From: Amanita rubescens
Taxonomy: Eukaryota > Basidiomycota > Agaricomycetes > Agaricales > Amanitaceae
DNA length: 64,000 nucleotides
NCBI GenBank assembly: GCA_015039365.1
Contig: WION01000129.1
Coordinates: 1 to 64,000, forward strand
Direction of reading: 5' to 3'
The position numbers and the translations under genes were made by a program. How positions within the stretch are numbered: the stretch's first letter is position 1; each line of letters starts with the position of its first letter. The notes under the pieces are model-generated. The model did no database searches, had not been told where the DNA came from, and saw only the letters and a list, made by a program, of their open reading frames with translations. Of this stretch, positions 44,946 through 55,881 are shown one piece after another.

Positions 44946-45729
44946 AAAGTTCCCCAACGCGTCCCTCTGTCATTTTTCTCTATATGGCCGGTCACAATAT
45001 CGTCTTGTTCTCCCCCCATCCCATGTTCTTCGCGTTGGCCAGCGCGTTCGCCCAATTTGGTAGGCACGTCACGCGTGACGGCACCTGTACTCTCTCGCAA
45101 TGAGCACATATTAGCGTTGATCTTGCTTTAGCTTGTGCGTTGAGGACTTTGCTATAACGCAGTCGTCAGGCCTCGTCAAGCGGGTTTGATTGCGCGTCAC
45201 CCGTTCTACGGAGGGAGTAGTTCTGGCATTTCTGGTAAGGTGACGCACATTTGCCGTTCTCAAGTCGCTGAACCATGACCTCGAACCAACCTTTTGATCG
45301 CCATCCCCGTATGTCTTGTTTCCCGCCCTGCACACCAATCAATCGTTTTGACCTGTGTTTCCGCGATAGAAAGTCGAGCATACCATCCATTTACATGACG
45401 GTCTCACCCTGCCACGCTCAAACTCTGCCACTCGCGGTAGCCAACACTTCGCGTTCCTTGTATCTGTCGTCTTTGTTAATAAATCGTATTCTGGCGCGAG
45501 TGATAAGATAAGCAATCATGACGCAAAGCAAAGTAATAGATACAAGCAAGATGATACGCATTAGATACGATGGTATTGAAAACGGCCTGATCACTCTAGG
45601 CTTGTCAAAAACTTCCCGAGTGGGTACTCAACATGTATCGCAACGTCGTTCATGCTATCCTGGCTGCTGCCTACCTTGGGCCATTCTCAAAATAGAATTT
45701 CAATGGGTGAGCGCGTGATCACGGGTCAG

Positions 45730-45809
45730 GAGAGAGACAAAGAGAGCCAAAGAGAGCCTAAGAGAGCCAACGAGAGCCTAAGAGAGCCTAAGAGAGCTTG
45801 AGAGAGACT
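45730..45809. repeat. 10-bp tandem repeat at the start of a truncated third unit
   Basis: GAGAGCCAAA/GAGAGCCTAA decamers follow the boundary box at 45674-45707. Similarity to the units stops at about 45,830. Confidence 0.9.
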
Positions 45810-45837
45810 CAGGTCACATTTCGCACCAGACTCCTTC

Positions 45838-45896
45838 CCAGTCTCTCGTGGGGCGGGCTTGACGTTAAGTAAGCCGCGTTGCCCCAGAGAGACTGG
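45838..45896. repeat. 16-bp inverted repeat (hairpin)
   Basis: CCAGTCTCTCGTGGGGC at 45838-45854 pairs with GCCCCAGAGAGACTGG at 45881-45896 with one bulge. It lies where the third repeat unit breaks off. Confidence 0.7.
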
Positions 45897-46110
45897 CATA
45901 TAACATATACAAACAAAAGGTGTTGGCTGCCGAGCCGTCACACCTCGATCAATCGCAGACTTTTTTTTGCACGGATATGCATATGTTAGACGGAGTTTGA
46001 TTCCGAGAATAGATCTATACCGTTGTCCAGTATGTATAGTAGATATCTATTACAATTCCTTACCACACGATATCGATACATCGTTCAAGTTGGCCAAGGT
46101 CCCATTTGCA

Positions 46111-46683
46111 ATGGACAATGCTACACCGAGGAGAGATTATGAACCGGTCATCCAATACATGAATGACTGCGAGCTTTCTATTCCTGGCCTCATTAATGTG
46201 CTACTCACGGACAAGAAATACAAGAACCACTCTTTGACGAACAACCTGCTGGTAAATGGATCAGAAATGATTATTTCAAGCCTGTTAGGACATGCTTCCC
46301 TCCCCGAACAAGCTTGGAATGCCGTTTGCGTGGCTGTGGAGCGCGTATATGCGCGCGAAATTGAAGAACTCGTTGACGAGGATCATGGATTCCACTTTGG
46401 TGCGGGGCACGCTGCTCCGGGTGATCTTGAAGACTTTGGACTAGGTGCAATGTCGAATACCTATCTAAAGCTGGCGCCAAGGCTTTGGTCTCTTCTGGAC
46501 GCATTACTCAAGGCGCGGAAACGAAGGACCTCGTCGCTTGTGCTACCTCAGACTCTCAATTCCGGACTAGCTGAAGGTCAAGGCGATCGTGATGAAGCAA
46601 GATTAGAAGGGAGTCGGCAAAGAAGCATGTCACATGAGTCATATCTCAATGAAATTAGCACCTATCCATTGTTTGTGTTATAA
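46111..46683 (+). CDS. Unknown protein, possibly a transposon-derived N-terminal piece
   Basis: Frame of 190 residues from ATG 46111; the open frame extends upstream to 45967 with no better start. It is mostly helical with an SIPGLINVLLTDKKY segment, an acidic VERVYAREIEELVDEDHGFHFG segment and a Ser/Arg-rich tail. The layout recalls the N-terminal region of large transposon-derived proteins common in mushroom genomes (the DUF6589 type), but I cannot confirm this from sequence alone. No catalytic motif is present. It could be a remnant left by the repeats on either side. Confidence 0.35.
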   Translation: MDNATPRRDYEPVIQYMNDCELSIPGLINVLLTDKKYKNHSLTNNLLVNGSEMIISSLLGHASLPEQAWNAVCVAVERVYAREIEELVDEDHGFHFGAGHAAPGDLEDFGLGAMSNTYLKLAPRLWSLLDALLKARKRRTSSLVLPQTLNSGLAEGQGDRDEARLEGSRQRSMSHESYLNEISTYPLFVL

Positions 46684-46965
46684 ACATGTACAAATATATA
46701 CAAATATATACAAACAACCTCATAACCTTCCAAATATGGTATCCCAACTTGCTTACCTTATTTGGAATTTCTCTATCTTACCAAATAAGGCAATCATCCC
46801 CTTGTTTCTAAGTTGTGGTCAAATTCCCATCTCAAAACATGTACAAATACATCCCTCACCTTCCAGAAATGGCAATATCTCTGGGTGTGGGAAAATGGAC
46901 TTGTAATTCAGAAATATTTATTTTATGTCCACAATTATCTGAGGTAGCCTGTTACCCAAATAAAG

Positions 46966-47014
46966 CCTCTAACTAGAGATGGAGAGATGCCATCTGTCCA
47001 TCTCTAATTAGAGG
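46966..47014. repeat. Double palindrome / hairpin
   Basis: CCTCTAACTAGAGATGGA at 46966-46983 pairs with TCCATCTCTAATTAGAGG ending at 47014. Each arm is itself near-palindromic (CTCTAATTAGAG). It lies in the 416-bp gene-free gap before the Copia-B LTR and may be a small MITE or fold-back. Confidence 0.65.
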
Positions 47015-47099
47015 TTTTTGTCGGGTAGGTCAGGTGGATTAGAAAGGCGGTAGAGAATAAAGAGGACGGATGGCAAGTACGAGACGGAGGATTGGTAAC

Positions 47100-47506
47100 T
47101 GTTAAATATAGAATTATATTTATAGAATGATTAACTATTGATTGACTACAATCAAAGTTACTCATATCGCTTGCGTCATCCTTTATGTATGACATAGAGA
47201 TGACATCATAATGACTTCATTATGATATCATGGTGACATCATGATAAACTCATGATCACATCTTATGGTGTGCTTAGCACGCCATATCTTCTCATCTATA
47301 CTATACACTTACACATATGTATACACATATTTGTTTCCTCTTAGTATATAAACCTGTCCTGTATCGTAGAATAGGACAATCCATTCTCTTCCTCTTACTA
47401 TCACTACTACGCCGAAGGGTAGTGCTAAGATCATATTGCAATAGGTAAGCTATTGCACCTGCTCATGCTGTGGACACGCTCTCGCGTAGACCTGTCTTCT
47501 TTGTCA
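47100..47506 (+). repeat. 5' LTR of Copia-B1
   Basis: 407 bp, TGTTAAATAT...TTTGTCA. It has a TATATAAA box at 47345-47352 and several differences from the LTRs of the intact copy, so it is older. Confidence 0.93.
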
Positions 47507-47518
47507 GGTTATGGGCCC
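47507..47518 (+). other. Primer-binding site of Copia-B1
   Basis: GGTTATGGGCCC directly after the LTR, the same half-tRNA initiator Met type as in Copia-A. Confidence 0.8.
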
Positions 47519-48403
47519 CGCCGTCGATATTGCCAGGACCCACATCGCCGCTCGCTTGCTCGTCATCCGACATGATGTCCCACTGGTATAGTATCGCAGC
47601 GAGCCTGATATGGTCTTATCATCTTGATATTACTAATCCTTGATATGGCATATGCGCTAATGACATGCGCCCGGACCCTAGGGCTTTAGGGGGATCTCCT
47701 AGACACCCAGGGATAAGGGTACTACCTATGTTTCTTGACGTTGGCATGGCAACGTCGGCCCCCACAGAGTTATACTTGCCCTCTGTGATGTGACTGGGGT
47801 ATTCATGCACGATATAACATCATAAGCCCCTAGAGGCTTTATAATACAATATGGCTCGTATATAGAAACTTCTAGTATAAAGGACGTGCTGACACCTCAT
47901 TGGGGGTGGTACACGCAGTCTATTAAGGATGAGCCCTTAGGGACTCCTTTAGTTGGAATGATCGTTAGGATCATTCTAAGTTTGGGCTCTATGGTGATCC
48001 CATAATCCCATTTAGAAGTTTCATATTGATTACTGGTCGTGCTTATATAATGGTCTGGGGGGTTTATGGACCAGACATTATTTCTATTTACAATCGCAAC
48101 GGGTAAAACCGTGGTTCGCCCAAGAGTGCTTGAGCCAGCGATTGATTTTGCATGTCATTTACAGCATTCAGGGATAATCCGAGCTTTCAAGACTGAGTGG
48201 ACCTGTGGACCTGAGCTTTATCTAAGCTTGGCTTGTAACTAAGTTACTCAGGGTCGGTTGGTTTAACCGAATATGGACTGTACTCGTAACCGAGGAACTC
48301 TATATAGTCTGACATTCTAGTCTATGGCACCCTGGTAACTTAATAAAGATGAATTAGACTTTTAGCTTTAATTAAGCTTTAAGCTCATTAAATTCTCTTT
48401 TAG

Positions 48404-49295
48404 GAAAGAAAACTGGATTCCGAAACTAGTACTCCGCTACCAGTTTACGAAGCCGAAGGAGAATCATTTCCTCCTGCCCGGAGATTACCTCCTTCTTACG
48501 ACGCTCCAATCCCACCGTTTCCCTTAATCTTAGGGGACCGGACTTTTATTGATACACCGGCACCAATTCCATCTTCGTCCTATTCCAGGACGATAGTTCG
48601 TGTTGTCAACTCTGATACCAGATTCGGTGTCACAACTCGTGGACCTGTCACAGTTCACGATGTAACGGATGGAATCCGTTTACATTGTGCAGCACGTTCC
48701 GCAGCATTCTGAACGTCTCCCCCACCGTCTGCCAGTTCCGACACATTCCGACACATTCCGACACATTCCGACAGTTCCGTTTCGGGTCGGACACACGTAG
48801 CTTACACGAGGTCTACAGTACATATATTGTCGTAGTTAGTTTGATATACAAGTTTACTTCCCCTCACTTGAGTTGATCTTTCCGAGCCCCGACGAGTGCG
48901 ACCGAAGTGGACGAGCACCCTTTGGTGCTGCCGAACTCGCACGGCCGCATCGGAACGTCGGAGGTTGCACACTGCACCTCCACTTTCGTTGTTACAACGA
49001 TCGAAGAGATCATTTCCTAGCCGCATGACTTAGAAACGGTCGTACCTTGCAAGACGAAATAATACATCGTCGTCGTCAAGAGGCTATTCAAGAAGGTGTT
49101 CCACCCACCTTAGATCTTTGGATTCCACCTAGGGGCACTTCAGTAGCCCAACACATAGCAAATAGGTGTACATGCCATAATCTCGAAAGAGATAACCAAG
49201 AGGTCGAAAACCTCGAAAATCAAAGAAACTTCCGTTTCTTTTGGCGTCTCTTAACCGCCTATATCATAATCATCACCTCCGCCTTCCTCGTCTAA
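48404..49295 (+). pseudogene. Decayed copy of the Copia-B extra frame
   Basis: Matches 55882-56430 once the insertion 48661-48996 is set aside. About 20 codons differ synonymously and about 9 change the residue; there is one in-frame codon insertion and one nonsense change (CGA to TGA at 49026-49028). The stop-T-ATG junction to gag (49293-49299) is kept. The pattern shows past selection on the protein and recent decay. Confidence 0.8.
48661..48996. mobile_element. 336-bp insertion, solo-LTR-like or MITE-like
   Basis: Absent from the intact Copia-B copy. It begins TGTAAC and ends GTTACA, flanked by ACGA on both sides (48657-48660, 48997-49000). It contains a tandem ACATTCCGAC repeat near 48,745-48,775. 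TG...CA ends and a short duplication would fit a solo LTR; no family is recognised. Confidence 0.65.
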
Positions 49296-49750
49296 TATGT
49301 CTAACGACTTGACGATTCCTAGTTCCATTCCCGTTTTGAATGGAACTAACTATAAAGAATGGGAATGCATGATGCGTTTCCTATTACAAACTAAAGGTTT
49401 ATATCGGTACCTAAAAACCGATTATGTTCGTCCAAGACGGATAACGCCGTTGGAACAATTTTATCTGGACACAGGTGTTCAAGCCTTTGTTCCAGCTGTT
49501 CCAGCAACAGCAGCAGTTCCAGAAACGGAAACTGAAGATGCGATACCCGCAATGCCGGCACAACCGGCACAACCCGCCATCACTCAACAAATGATTGATG
49601 ACGCAGAGGCTATCAAAAAGGCCTATGATGATTGGGTCGTCGAGGATGATCGCATCCTCGGATCCATAAACATGAAATGTACTGCTACTATACAGCAGAT
49701 CAATGAACATGTTGTTTCTGCCCGAGTTCTATGGCAGAACTTAGCAGAAC

Positions 49751-52700
49751 TAGGCATGAGCACGGGTAACCCGTGGGTAGGCCGGACCATACCCCGACCC
49801 GTACCCGTAGAAACCCGTACCCGTCAACCCGCGGGTTGTTCCCTTACGGGTTATGCGGGTACGGGTACGGGTACGGGTAGTATACTGTTATGTGTAGACT
49901 GATGTTGCAATTGTCAGTAGTGCTATCATACGCTGCTTATAATACTATTGTATCCCACCCGTTTTCCATCTCTATGTGCTTATCCCCCTCAACATCCTGC
50001 ATACCGGAAACTGTTTTTATGTCAGCACTTTTTATAAGGCCAAGGCGGCTCCAGACGCCCAAGCATATCAACGCTCGGGAGCTTTGTGCACTCAGACGAC
50101 TGCGCACGTGGGAAATGACGAGGCGGCCGCGACTGAACAGTCGTTCTACCTCAATTGATGTAGCTGTGAATCCAGTGAAGTTAGTAAACGAGAAATTTAT
50201 TAAGAAAAGAAACATACCCGGAATTGCCAAGTAATCGAGAGCCATGCGAGAAAGGCGAGGGTATGAGCTGCGTCGCTCGTACCACCATGATATTGTGTCC
50301 TTGACATCTTCTACATCACTGTCAAGGTAGCGTTTGAGCTCGTTGGAAGCCTGGATGTTAGGCAAGGGTGCGAGGGATGGTAGCGCATCAAACCGGTTCA
50401 CGCGCTCAGTTAGAGATGTCTGGATAGTCAATATCAGTTTACTAAGGGATTGAAATAACGTGGAATGCGACATACCTTGTCCTTCTGCTTAGATCCTTGC
50501 TCTTTCTCTCCTACGAGCCCCTCCTCAGGCTGTACGACATCCAAATTTAGGTAGTCTCGTTCATATTCTTGCTCGACTAATTCACGAGCTGTATCAATCC
50601 AATCCTGCTGCCATCCGGCTGACTTGAAGTACGAGAGCTTATAGCGTGGGTGTAAAACTATTTTTTGTTAGATTCTCGAGCCTTGATGAACTTTGAATAC
50701 AGCACTTACCCATCGCAATACGATAGATTTCGACGTCATCCGTTTTGGAATAGTAGCGGTCAAGGGTTCTTTTTCCAACCTTGATTGCGACACGAATGGC
50801 GTCCGGAGTCTTGGTATTGTCTTGGTATTTTGTGAACTCTTCATTGATTAGGTCCATAGCAGGGATCACAGTCGGCAAGTTTGGCGTTGCACGGGAAAAG
50901 TAGGTGGTCGCATCTTTCAAGATCTGTTGTTGAAGACGTTCATCCCATACACGTAGGGGTGAGCGCCCAGTGAGAAGTGCGGGATTGACAGAATATGCGT
51001 GGGATGAGGGGTAGCAAGCAAGGTGAGCGCCGAGGAGTTAAAGAGACATTAGATAAGCGATAGTGCACAGACCAGCGTTTGAACTCACCCCAAGCACGTT
51101 GTGGAGTTCCTTGGCCAGGTCCCACTCGTTTGAGTCCATCTCATATTTCCGTAAGTCATTCTTTCTGTTAGAAGTCATCTTATCTATTGCCTCGCGATAT
51201 TTTAGTGCAAAATGCAACAAATCAAAAGTTGAATTCCAGCGCGTAGCAACGTCACGCGGCATCAAGCGGTAATCAAGTCCACAGTCGGCGACGCACTGCT
51301 TCCATTCGGGGCCAAGCTTCGTAGTGGAGTTAACGATCTTGTACGCTAGCTTGCGGAGCTGGAAAGAGAACGGTAAGTACTTGATACAGTTCCGGCTGCG
51401 AGTACTGGGCCTCACCTTCACCAGAATCTGTTGGACAGGCTTTGATGTTGTCGTCAAAGCTTCCTGCTCCTCCCTGCTGAGAAAAGCGCGCTCGTCAACC
51501 CAGTCGGATTTCTCTGGATTTCCCAAGTCGGCCTCTGCTTCGGATTCAATATCTTCATCTTCGTCTTCGTCTTCATCCACCACCTCATCTTCGTCATCAT
51601 CTTCCTCTGTCTCATCGATATCAATCGCAGTGGGCGCAGTGTCTGGTTCATCAAACTGCTTCACTATGGATTTGGCAATCAAATTCACCACATGCAGAAA
51701 GCATCGCGATCGATCAAGGGGCGAATAATCAGGCAATAGGCGTTCAAGTTTGGCAACCATAACATCATTGTTGGTCGCATTATCGCACGTTATCGAGAGG
51801 ATCTAAATTCCAGGAGATAAGTATTTGACTCATGTTCAATACCGGGATAGCACTAACTTTATCTGAGATACCAAAGGCATTCAAAACGCGAGCGAATACT
51901 CGAGCTAGGTTTAAACCGGTATGCGAAACAGCTACTTGGACGATGTCTAGTACCATTGAGAGTGGCCTCCCGTTATGTACAAGATGTACAGTGATGGCGA
52001 CATAAGCTCGATGATTCGGCGACGTCCAAGCATCGGTTGCGAAGCTCAAACGACCTTCATACTTCTTCAGCAGCCAGGTAAGCCAACTACATCTTGCCGA
52101 AGGAGACAAAAACTGACCTGTAACATTGCTGCTATCCGTTGTCGAGTTCGAGCGAAGATTAAACGGACGTCACGGGAAACTGTCCATGGGGAGGGCAAAT
52201 AGTAATGCGGACGACCCGTCTTCATCAAGAACTTGAGTCCGCGATCACTGACAATTGAAAAGGGACGAAAACTCTCGGCGACCCAACGTACAATCTCAGC
52301 CCTTCAAGTATCCAGTTATACACTAGTAATGTAACCAAAACACCGGAGTTCTCACCTCGTCTCAGCCTTGGAGAGCTGTACGTTGGAGTACGTTTCTTTT
52401 CCCTGGCCAGTACGTTCAAAGTGGGACGTGATGGTCCCATCACGAACCCCTGCTATGACTTCTCGGGCTTCTTTCAATCCATTGGCGTCAAATGCTGCAT
52501 CAACAACATTTGATTTCCAGCAACGTCTAGCATGCTTCCCGAGATTTCCAGTGGCCTTTGCGTCACCTTTATCGAGGTAGCGTCGTATCCGTTTGTTACA
52601 ACCTTTGTTAGCACAGACGAAATCATGAAATGGGCGCCTGTCGACTCCGCTGTCGTCATAGCCTATCTCAGGCTCCGGTAGGTAGAATGCATATACAGGC

Positions 52701-53354
52701 GAAGTCCAGTGCCGTCGCAGGCGATCTATCAAGGTATGTCATCAAAGTTATGCCACTGGAACGTCATAAAACTAACTGAGCTTCGCCACATCGTCTTCCG
52801 GCTGTGCGGCCTCGTTTTCATCAGGTTCTACCAGGATCACTTCTGATGTACTGGGCTCAGCCCCGGGTGAGGCAGGGCGGGCGTCAGAAGAAGGGGTAGG
52901 TGGATTGTCATGCTCTTGTGAGTCCGATTCGCTATCCTCATCCGACTTCTTTTTTTTAAAAACCTTCTTGATAGCCTTCGCCGTCTTCTCGCCGAGCTCA
53001 GCAGCTTTACGCTTGAAGCTTGGCTTGATAGTGCGGCCAGAGCGAGAGGTTGCATCAGTTGTGTTTGCCATTGAGGTAATCACGACGATGCACACATTTC
53101 TTGTGTTTTCTCAAGCTGGGTACTAGTGGTACTGTACAGTTTATGTAATTGTGTGCTACCAGGTACAGTGAGGCTGCCTAATAATTTGCGCGGAGGCCAT
53201 GTTGGCGCCGCGTGATCTACTATTACTATTTGTGAGCCTCGTGCCTGCGGGTTGCGGGCGGGTTGCGGGTCACAGTGACTGTGACCCGGACCCGCACCCG
53301 TCGTGACCCGTACCCGTGACCCGCCATGGGTATGGTGACCCGTGCTCATGCCTA
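49751..53354 (-). mobile_element. hAT DNA transposon (hAT-1), 3.6 kb
   Basis: Terminal inverted repeats TAGGCATGAGCACGGGT are perfect over 17 bp. The 8-bp target duplication AGCAGAAC is at 49743-49750 and 53355-53362. Subterminal regions at both ends carry ACCCGTACCCG/CGGGT repeats (49,765-49,880; 53,240-53,340). The transposase is on the minus strand. The insertion lies inside a copia gag. Ends, duplication and transposase together make an autonomous-type copy. Confidence 0.95.
49937..53071 (-). CDS. hAT transposase (multi-exon)
   Basis: Coding blocks run down the minus strand from ATG 53071, separated by short introns I did not fully resolve. In order they are: a Lys-rich nuclear-signal-like region (KKVFKKKK); a BED-type zinc-finger region with CANKGC and GKHARRC (about 52,630-52,510); FATDAWTS (about 52,040), the first catalytic Asp region; CDNATNND (about 51,785), the second; RCFLHVVNLIAK (about 51,700); a long acidic Asp/Glu run; DVATRWNSTFD (about 51,240); and the C-terminal dimerisation domain with SIEVERLFSRG and the HVRSRLS segment (about 50,100-50,180). 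Every hAT block expected is present and no stop inside a block was seen, so the enzyme may be active. It cuts and pastes the element by its terminal repeats. Confidence 0.88.
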
Positions 53355-53879
53355 AGCAGAACAATACGGTGTAACAACGTCTGCTGGTATATACAATGAT
53401 TTCCAATTAGCAATAAATTGGAAATTCCAAGATAAAAAGGATCCCACACAATCCTTAAACGACCTCCTCGCAATTATAAACCGCTTAGCCTCAAGCGGAA
53501 TTACATTACCTGCAAATGTACAGGCAATGATTGTACTTTCAGCTGTCCCCCGTCATTGGGACAATTTTGCCGCTGTGGTTCTAGCCACAACAGAACCATC
53601 GGATCTTACGATCCAAGGGATACTTCCCTTAATTCAGAATGAGTGGCGCCGAAGGCACCCTGAATCTGCCGCGACGGCTAATACGTCGCAACAACAACAG
53701 CAACCATGGCAACAAGTACGTGGTCGAGGACGAGGACGTGCTCGCGGACATGGCCGCGGAGCAGGTCGTGGACGTGGGGGGAGGCCTTATTCTAGGCCTC
53801 CACAAGGCGCTCAGACACCGGCTCCTACTGCTCCTCCGGCAAATCAAAATTGGCTGGGTAAAGTTGAGGGCCAAACACG

Positions 53880-54577
53880 TTATAAGAAGGCAGTTTTTAC
53901 ATCTAGGGCTTGTATATCCCAGTTTTCAAGCACTGATGTGGCCAGAAGTATTCGGATTGTTTCATATCTCGCTACAGGCGAGAATGTTTCGTCGTAATCT
54001 AATCCAGGACGTTGACTAAAACCTTTAGCTACAACGCGAGCTTTTTTGCGTCCATCGGTTTTTAAGTCGAAAACCCAACGACATCTGATTAGGTTTCGTC
54101 CTTTTGGAAGATCAACTAACTCCCAAATATCTCTAGATTGAAGAGATTTAAATTCGTCATCCATTGCAATCTTCCATTGTTTATACAGTTGAGGATTACT
54201 GGAGCGCATTTTAGATATATCTCTATAGTCATATGGAATATTATCGACAAGGGGAACAGCCGCTTTTAGAAGGAAATGAAGGAATTCATTTCCAGATTCA
54301 TTAATCATTCGAGTTAAATGATCATGTTCCGCAGATTTTAATTCAGACTTTAAAGTGAAGATTTCTTTAAGTAGAGAGGCAGATTCATTCATTCTATCAG
54401 GGTTCCTGTCTGCTGATGGTGGATCCTGAGTCGAAGAACTCGGAGTTTTATCTTTTAACTGCTCTCGTAAAGCGTCTCGCTTTCGCTGAATTTCCGCTTC
54501 TATCTGTGCAGGAGTTTTATCTCCATACGCGTTGTCTCTTTGTACCCTTGGGACTGGAAAACGACCAGAACGGCGAG
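53880..54577 (-). pseudogene. Inverted Copia-B pol fragment (B3), RT part
   Basis: On the minus strand this encodes the end of the integrase-RT linker (MNESASLLKEIF) and the start of RT up to DVKTAFL, where it meets the plus-strand gag at 53879/53880. It is continuous with 62708-64000 once the intact element 54578-62707 and one GCGAG copy are removed. Confidence 0.9.
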
Positions 54578-54984
54578 TGTTAAATATAGAATTATATTTA
54601 TAGAATGATTAACTACTGATTGACTACAATCAATGTTACTCATATCGCTCGCGTCATCCTTTATGTATGACATAGAGATGACATCATAATGACTTCATTA
54701 TGATATCATGGTGACATCATGATAGACTCATGATCACATCTTATGGTGTGCTTAGCACGCCATATCTTCTCATCTATACTATACGCTTACACATATGTAG
54801 ACACATATTTGTTCTCTCTTAGTATATAAACCTGTCCTGTATCGTAGAATAGGACAATCCATTCTCTTCCTCTTACTATCACTACTACGCCGAAGGGTAG
54901 TGCTAAGATCATATCGCAATAGGTAAGCTATTGCACCTGCTCATGCTGTGGACACGCTCTCGCGTAGACCTGTCTTCTTCGTCA
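54578..54984 (+). repeat. 5' LTR of Copia-B2
   Basis: 407 bp, TGTTAAATAT...TTCGTCA. It holds repeated TGACATCA words in a palindromic tract (about 54,675-54,725) and a donor-like GTAAGC at 54923. Confidence 0.95.
54823..54830 (+). promoter_or_regulatory. TATA box of the Copia-B2 LTR
   Basis: TATATAAA, 245 bp into the LTR. Transcription probably starts 25-40 bp downstream, which places the R region near 54,855. The same box lies at 62546-62553 and 47345-47352. Confidence 0.7.
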
Positions 54985-54996
54985 GGTTATGGGCCC
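54985..54996 (+). other. Primer-binding site of Copia-B2 (half-tRNA iMet type)
   Basis: GGTTATGGGCCC immediately after the LTR. It is complementary to the anticodon arm of initiator tRNA-Met rather than to a tRNA 3' end. Confidence 0.8.
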
Positions 54997-55881
54997 CGCC
55001 GTCGATATTGCCAGGACCCACATCGCCGCTCGCTTGCTCGTCATCCGACATGATGTCCCACTGGTATAGTATCGCAGCGAGCCTGATATGGTCTTATCAT
55101 CTTGATATAACTAATCCTTGATATGGCATATGCGCTAATGACATGCGCCCGGACCCTAGGGCTTTAGGGGGATCTCCTAGACACCCAGGGATAAGGGTAC
55201 TACCTATGTTTCTCGACGCTGGCATGGCAACGTCGGCCCCCACAGAGTTATACTTGCCCTCTGTGATGTGACTGGGGTATTTATGCACGATATAACATCA
55301 TAAGCCCCTAGAGGCTTTATAATACAATATGGCTCGTATATAGAAACTTCTAGTATAAAGGACGTGCTGACACCTCATTGTGGGTGGTACACGCAGTCTA
55401 TTAAGGATGCGCCCTTAGGGACTCCTTTAGTCGGAATGATCGTTAGGATCATTCTAAGTTTGGGCTCTATGGTGATCCCATAATCCCATTTAGAAGTTTC
55501 ATATTGATTACCGGTCGTGCTTACATAACGGTCTGGGGGGCTTATGGACCAGACGTTATTTCTATTTACAATCGCAACGGGTAAAACCGTGGTTCGCCCA
55601 AGAGTGCTAGAGCCAGCGATTGATTTTGCATGTCATTTACAGCATTCAGGGATAATCCGAGCTTTCAAGACCGAGTGGACCTGTGGACCTGAGCTTTATC
55701 TAAGCTTGGCTTGTAACTAAGTTACTCAGGGTCGGTTGGTTTAACCGAATATGGATTGTACTCGTAACCGAGGAACTCTATATAGTCTGACATTCTAGTC
55801 TATGGCACCCTAGTAACTTAATAAAGACGAATTAGACTTTTAGCTTTAATTAAGCTTTAAGCTCATTATATTCTCTTTTAG
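54997..55881 (+). other. Leader of Copia-B2, ending in a splice-acceptor-like site
   Basis: No long open frame on the plus strand. It shares blocks with the Copia-A leader: GCGCCCGGACCCTAGGGCTT at 55145-55164 and GCGCCCTTAGGGACTCCTTTAG near 55,409-55,430. The last bases, TTCTCTTTTAG (55871-55881), look like a spliceosomal acceptor. Possible donors are GTAAGC at 54923 and GTAGAC at 54964; the latter would put seven codons from ATG 54943 in phase with the next frame. Confidence 0.55.

Larger units (their letters stand above)
43511..45707. repeat. Shorter, diverged repeat unit without the JmjC gene
   Basis: It starts just after one boundary box (43476-43510) and ends with another (45674-45707). 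It contains the 10-bp array, intron-like modules, and stretches matching 39,960-41,690 of the right arm, but jumps from about 45,530 to the end box where the arm has the JmjC gene. So the units share ends and core and differ by presence of the gene. No gene is recognised in it. Confidence 0.75.
47100..53879 (+). mobile_element. Decayed Copia-B element (B1), 5' part, with two insertions
   Basis: Contains a 407-bp 5' LTR, primer-binding site, leader, extra frame and gag, closely related to the intact copy at 54578. It is interrupted by a 336-bp insertion (48661-48996) and a hAT element (49751-53354). At 53879/53880 the plus-strand gag stops abruptly and continues as an inverted pol piece. There is no 3' LTR in the window. 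Confidence 0.9.
49297..53879 (+). pseudogene. Copia-B1 gag, interrupted by a hAT element
   Basis: The frame starts at ATG 49297 with the same Gag N-terminus as the intact copy, is cut at 49750 by the hAT element, and resumes at 53363. It runs through the RG-rich tract (about 53,715-53,790) to the inversion junction at 53879. The resumed sequence matches the intact gag exactly where expected if the element and one AGCAGAAC copy are removed. Confidence 0.88.

Noticed and set aside
51324..51728. Ser-rich plus-strand frame opposite the hAT transposase
   Set aside because: It is the antisense reading of the acidic Asp/Glu run of the transposase.
53879..54577. Autointegration as the cause of the gag/RT inversion
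   Set aside because: An autointegration product should place an LTR end and usually a short duplication at the joint. Neither is present.
55097..55288. Minus-strand 63-residue frame in the Copia-B leader, also seen at 47619-47810
   Set aside because: It recurs only because both elements share the leader. It is antisense to the genomic RNA and has no coding signature, so the leader block is better explained as RNA structure.
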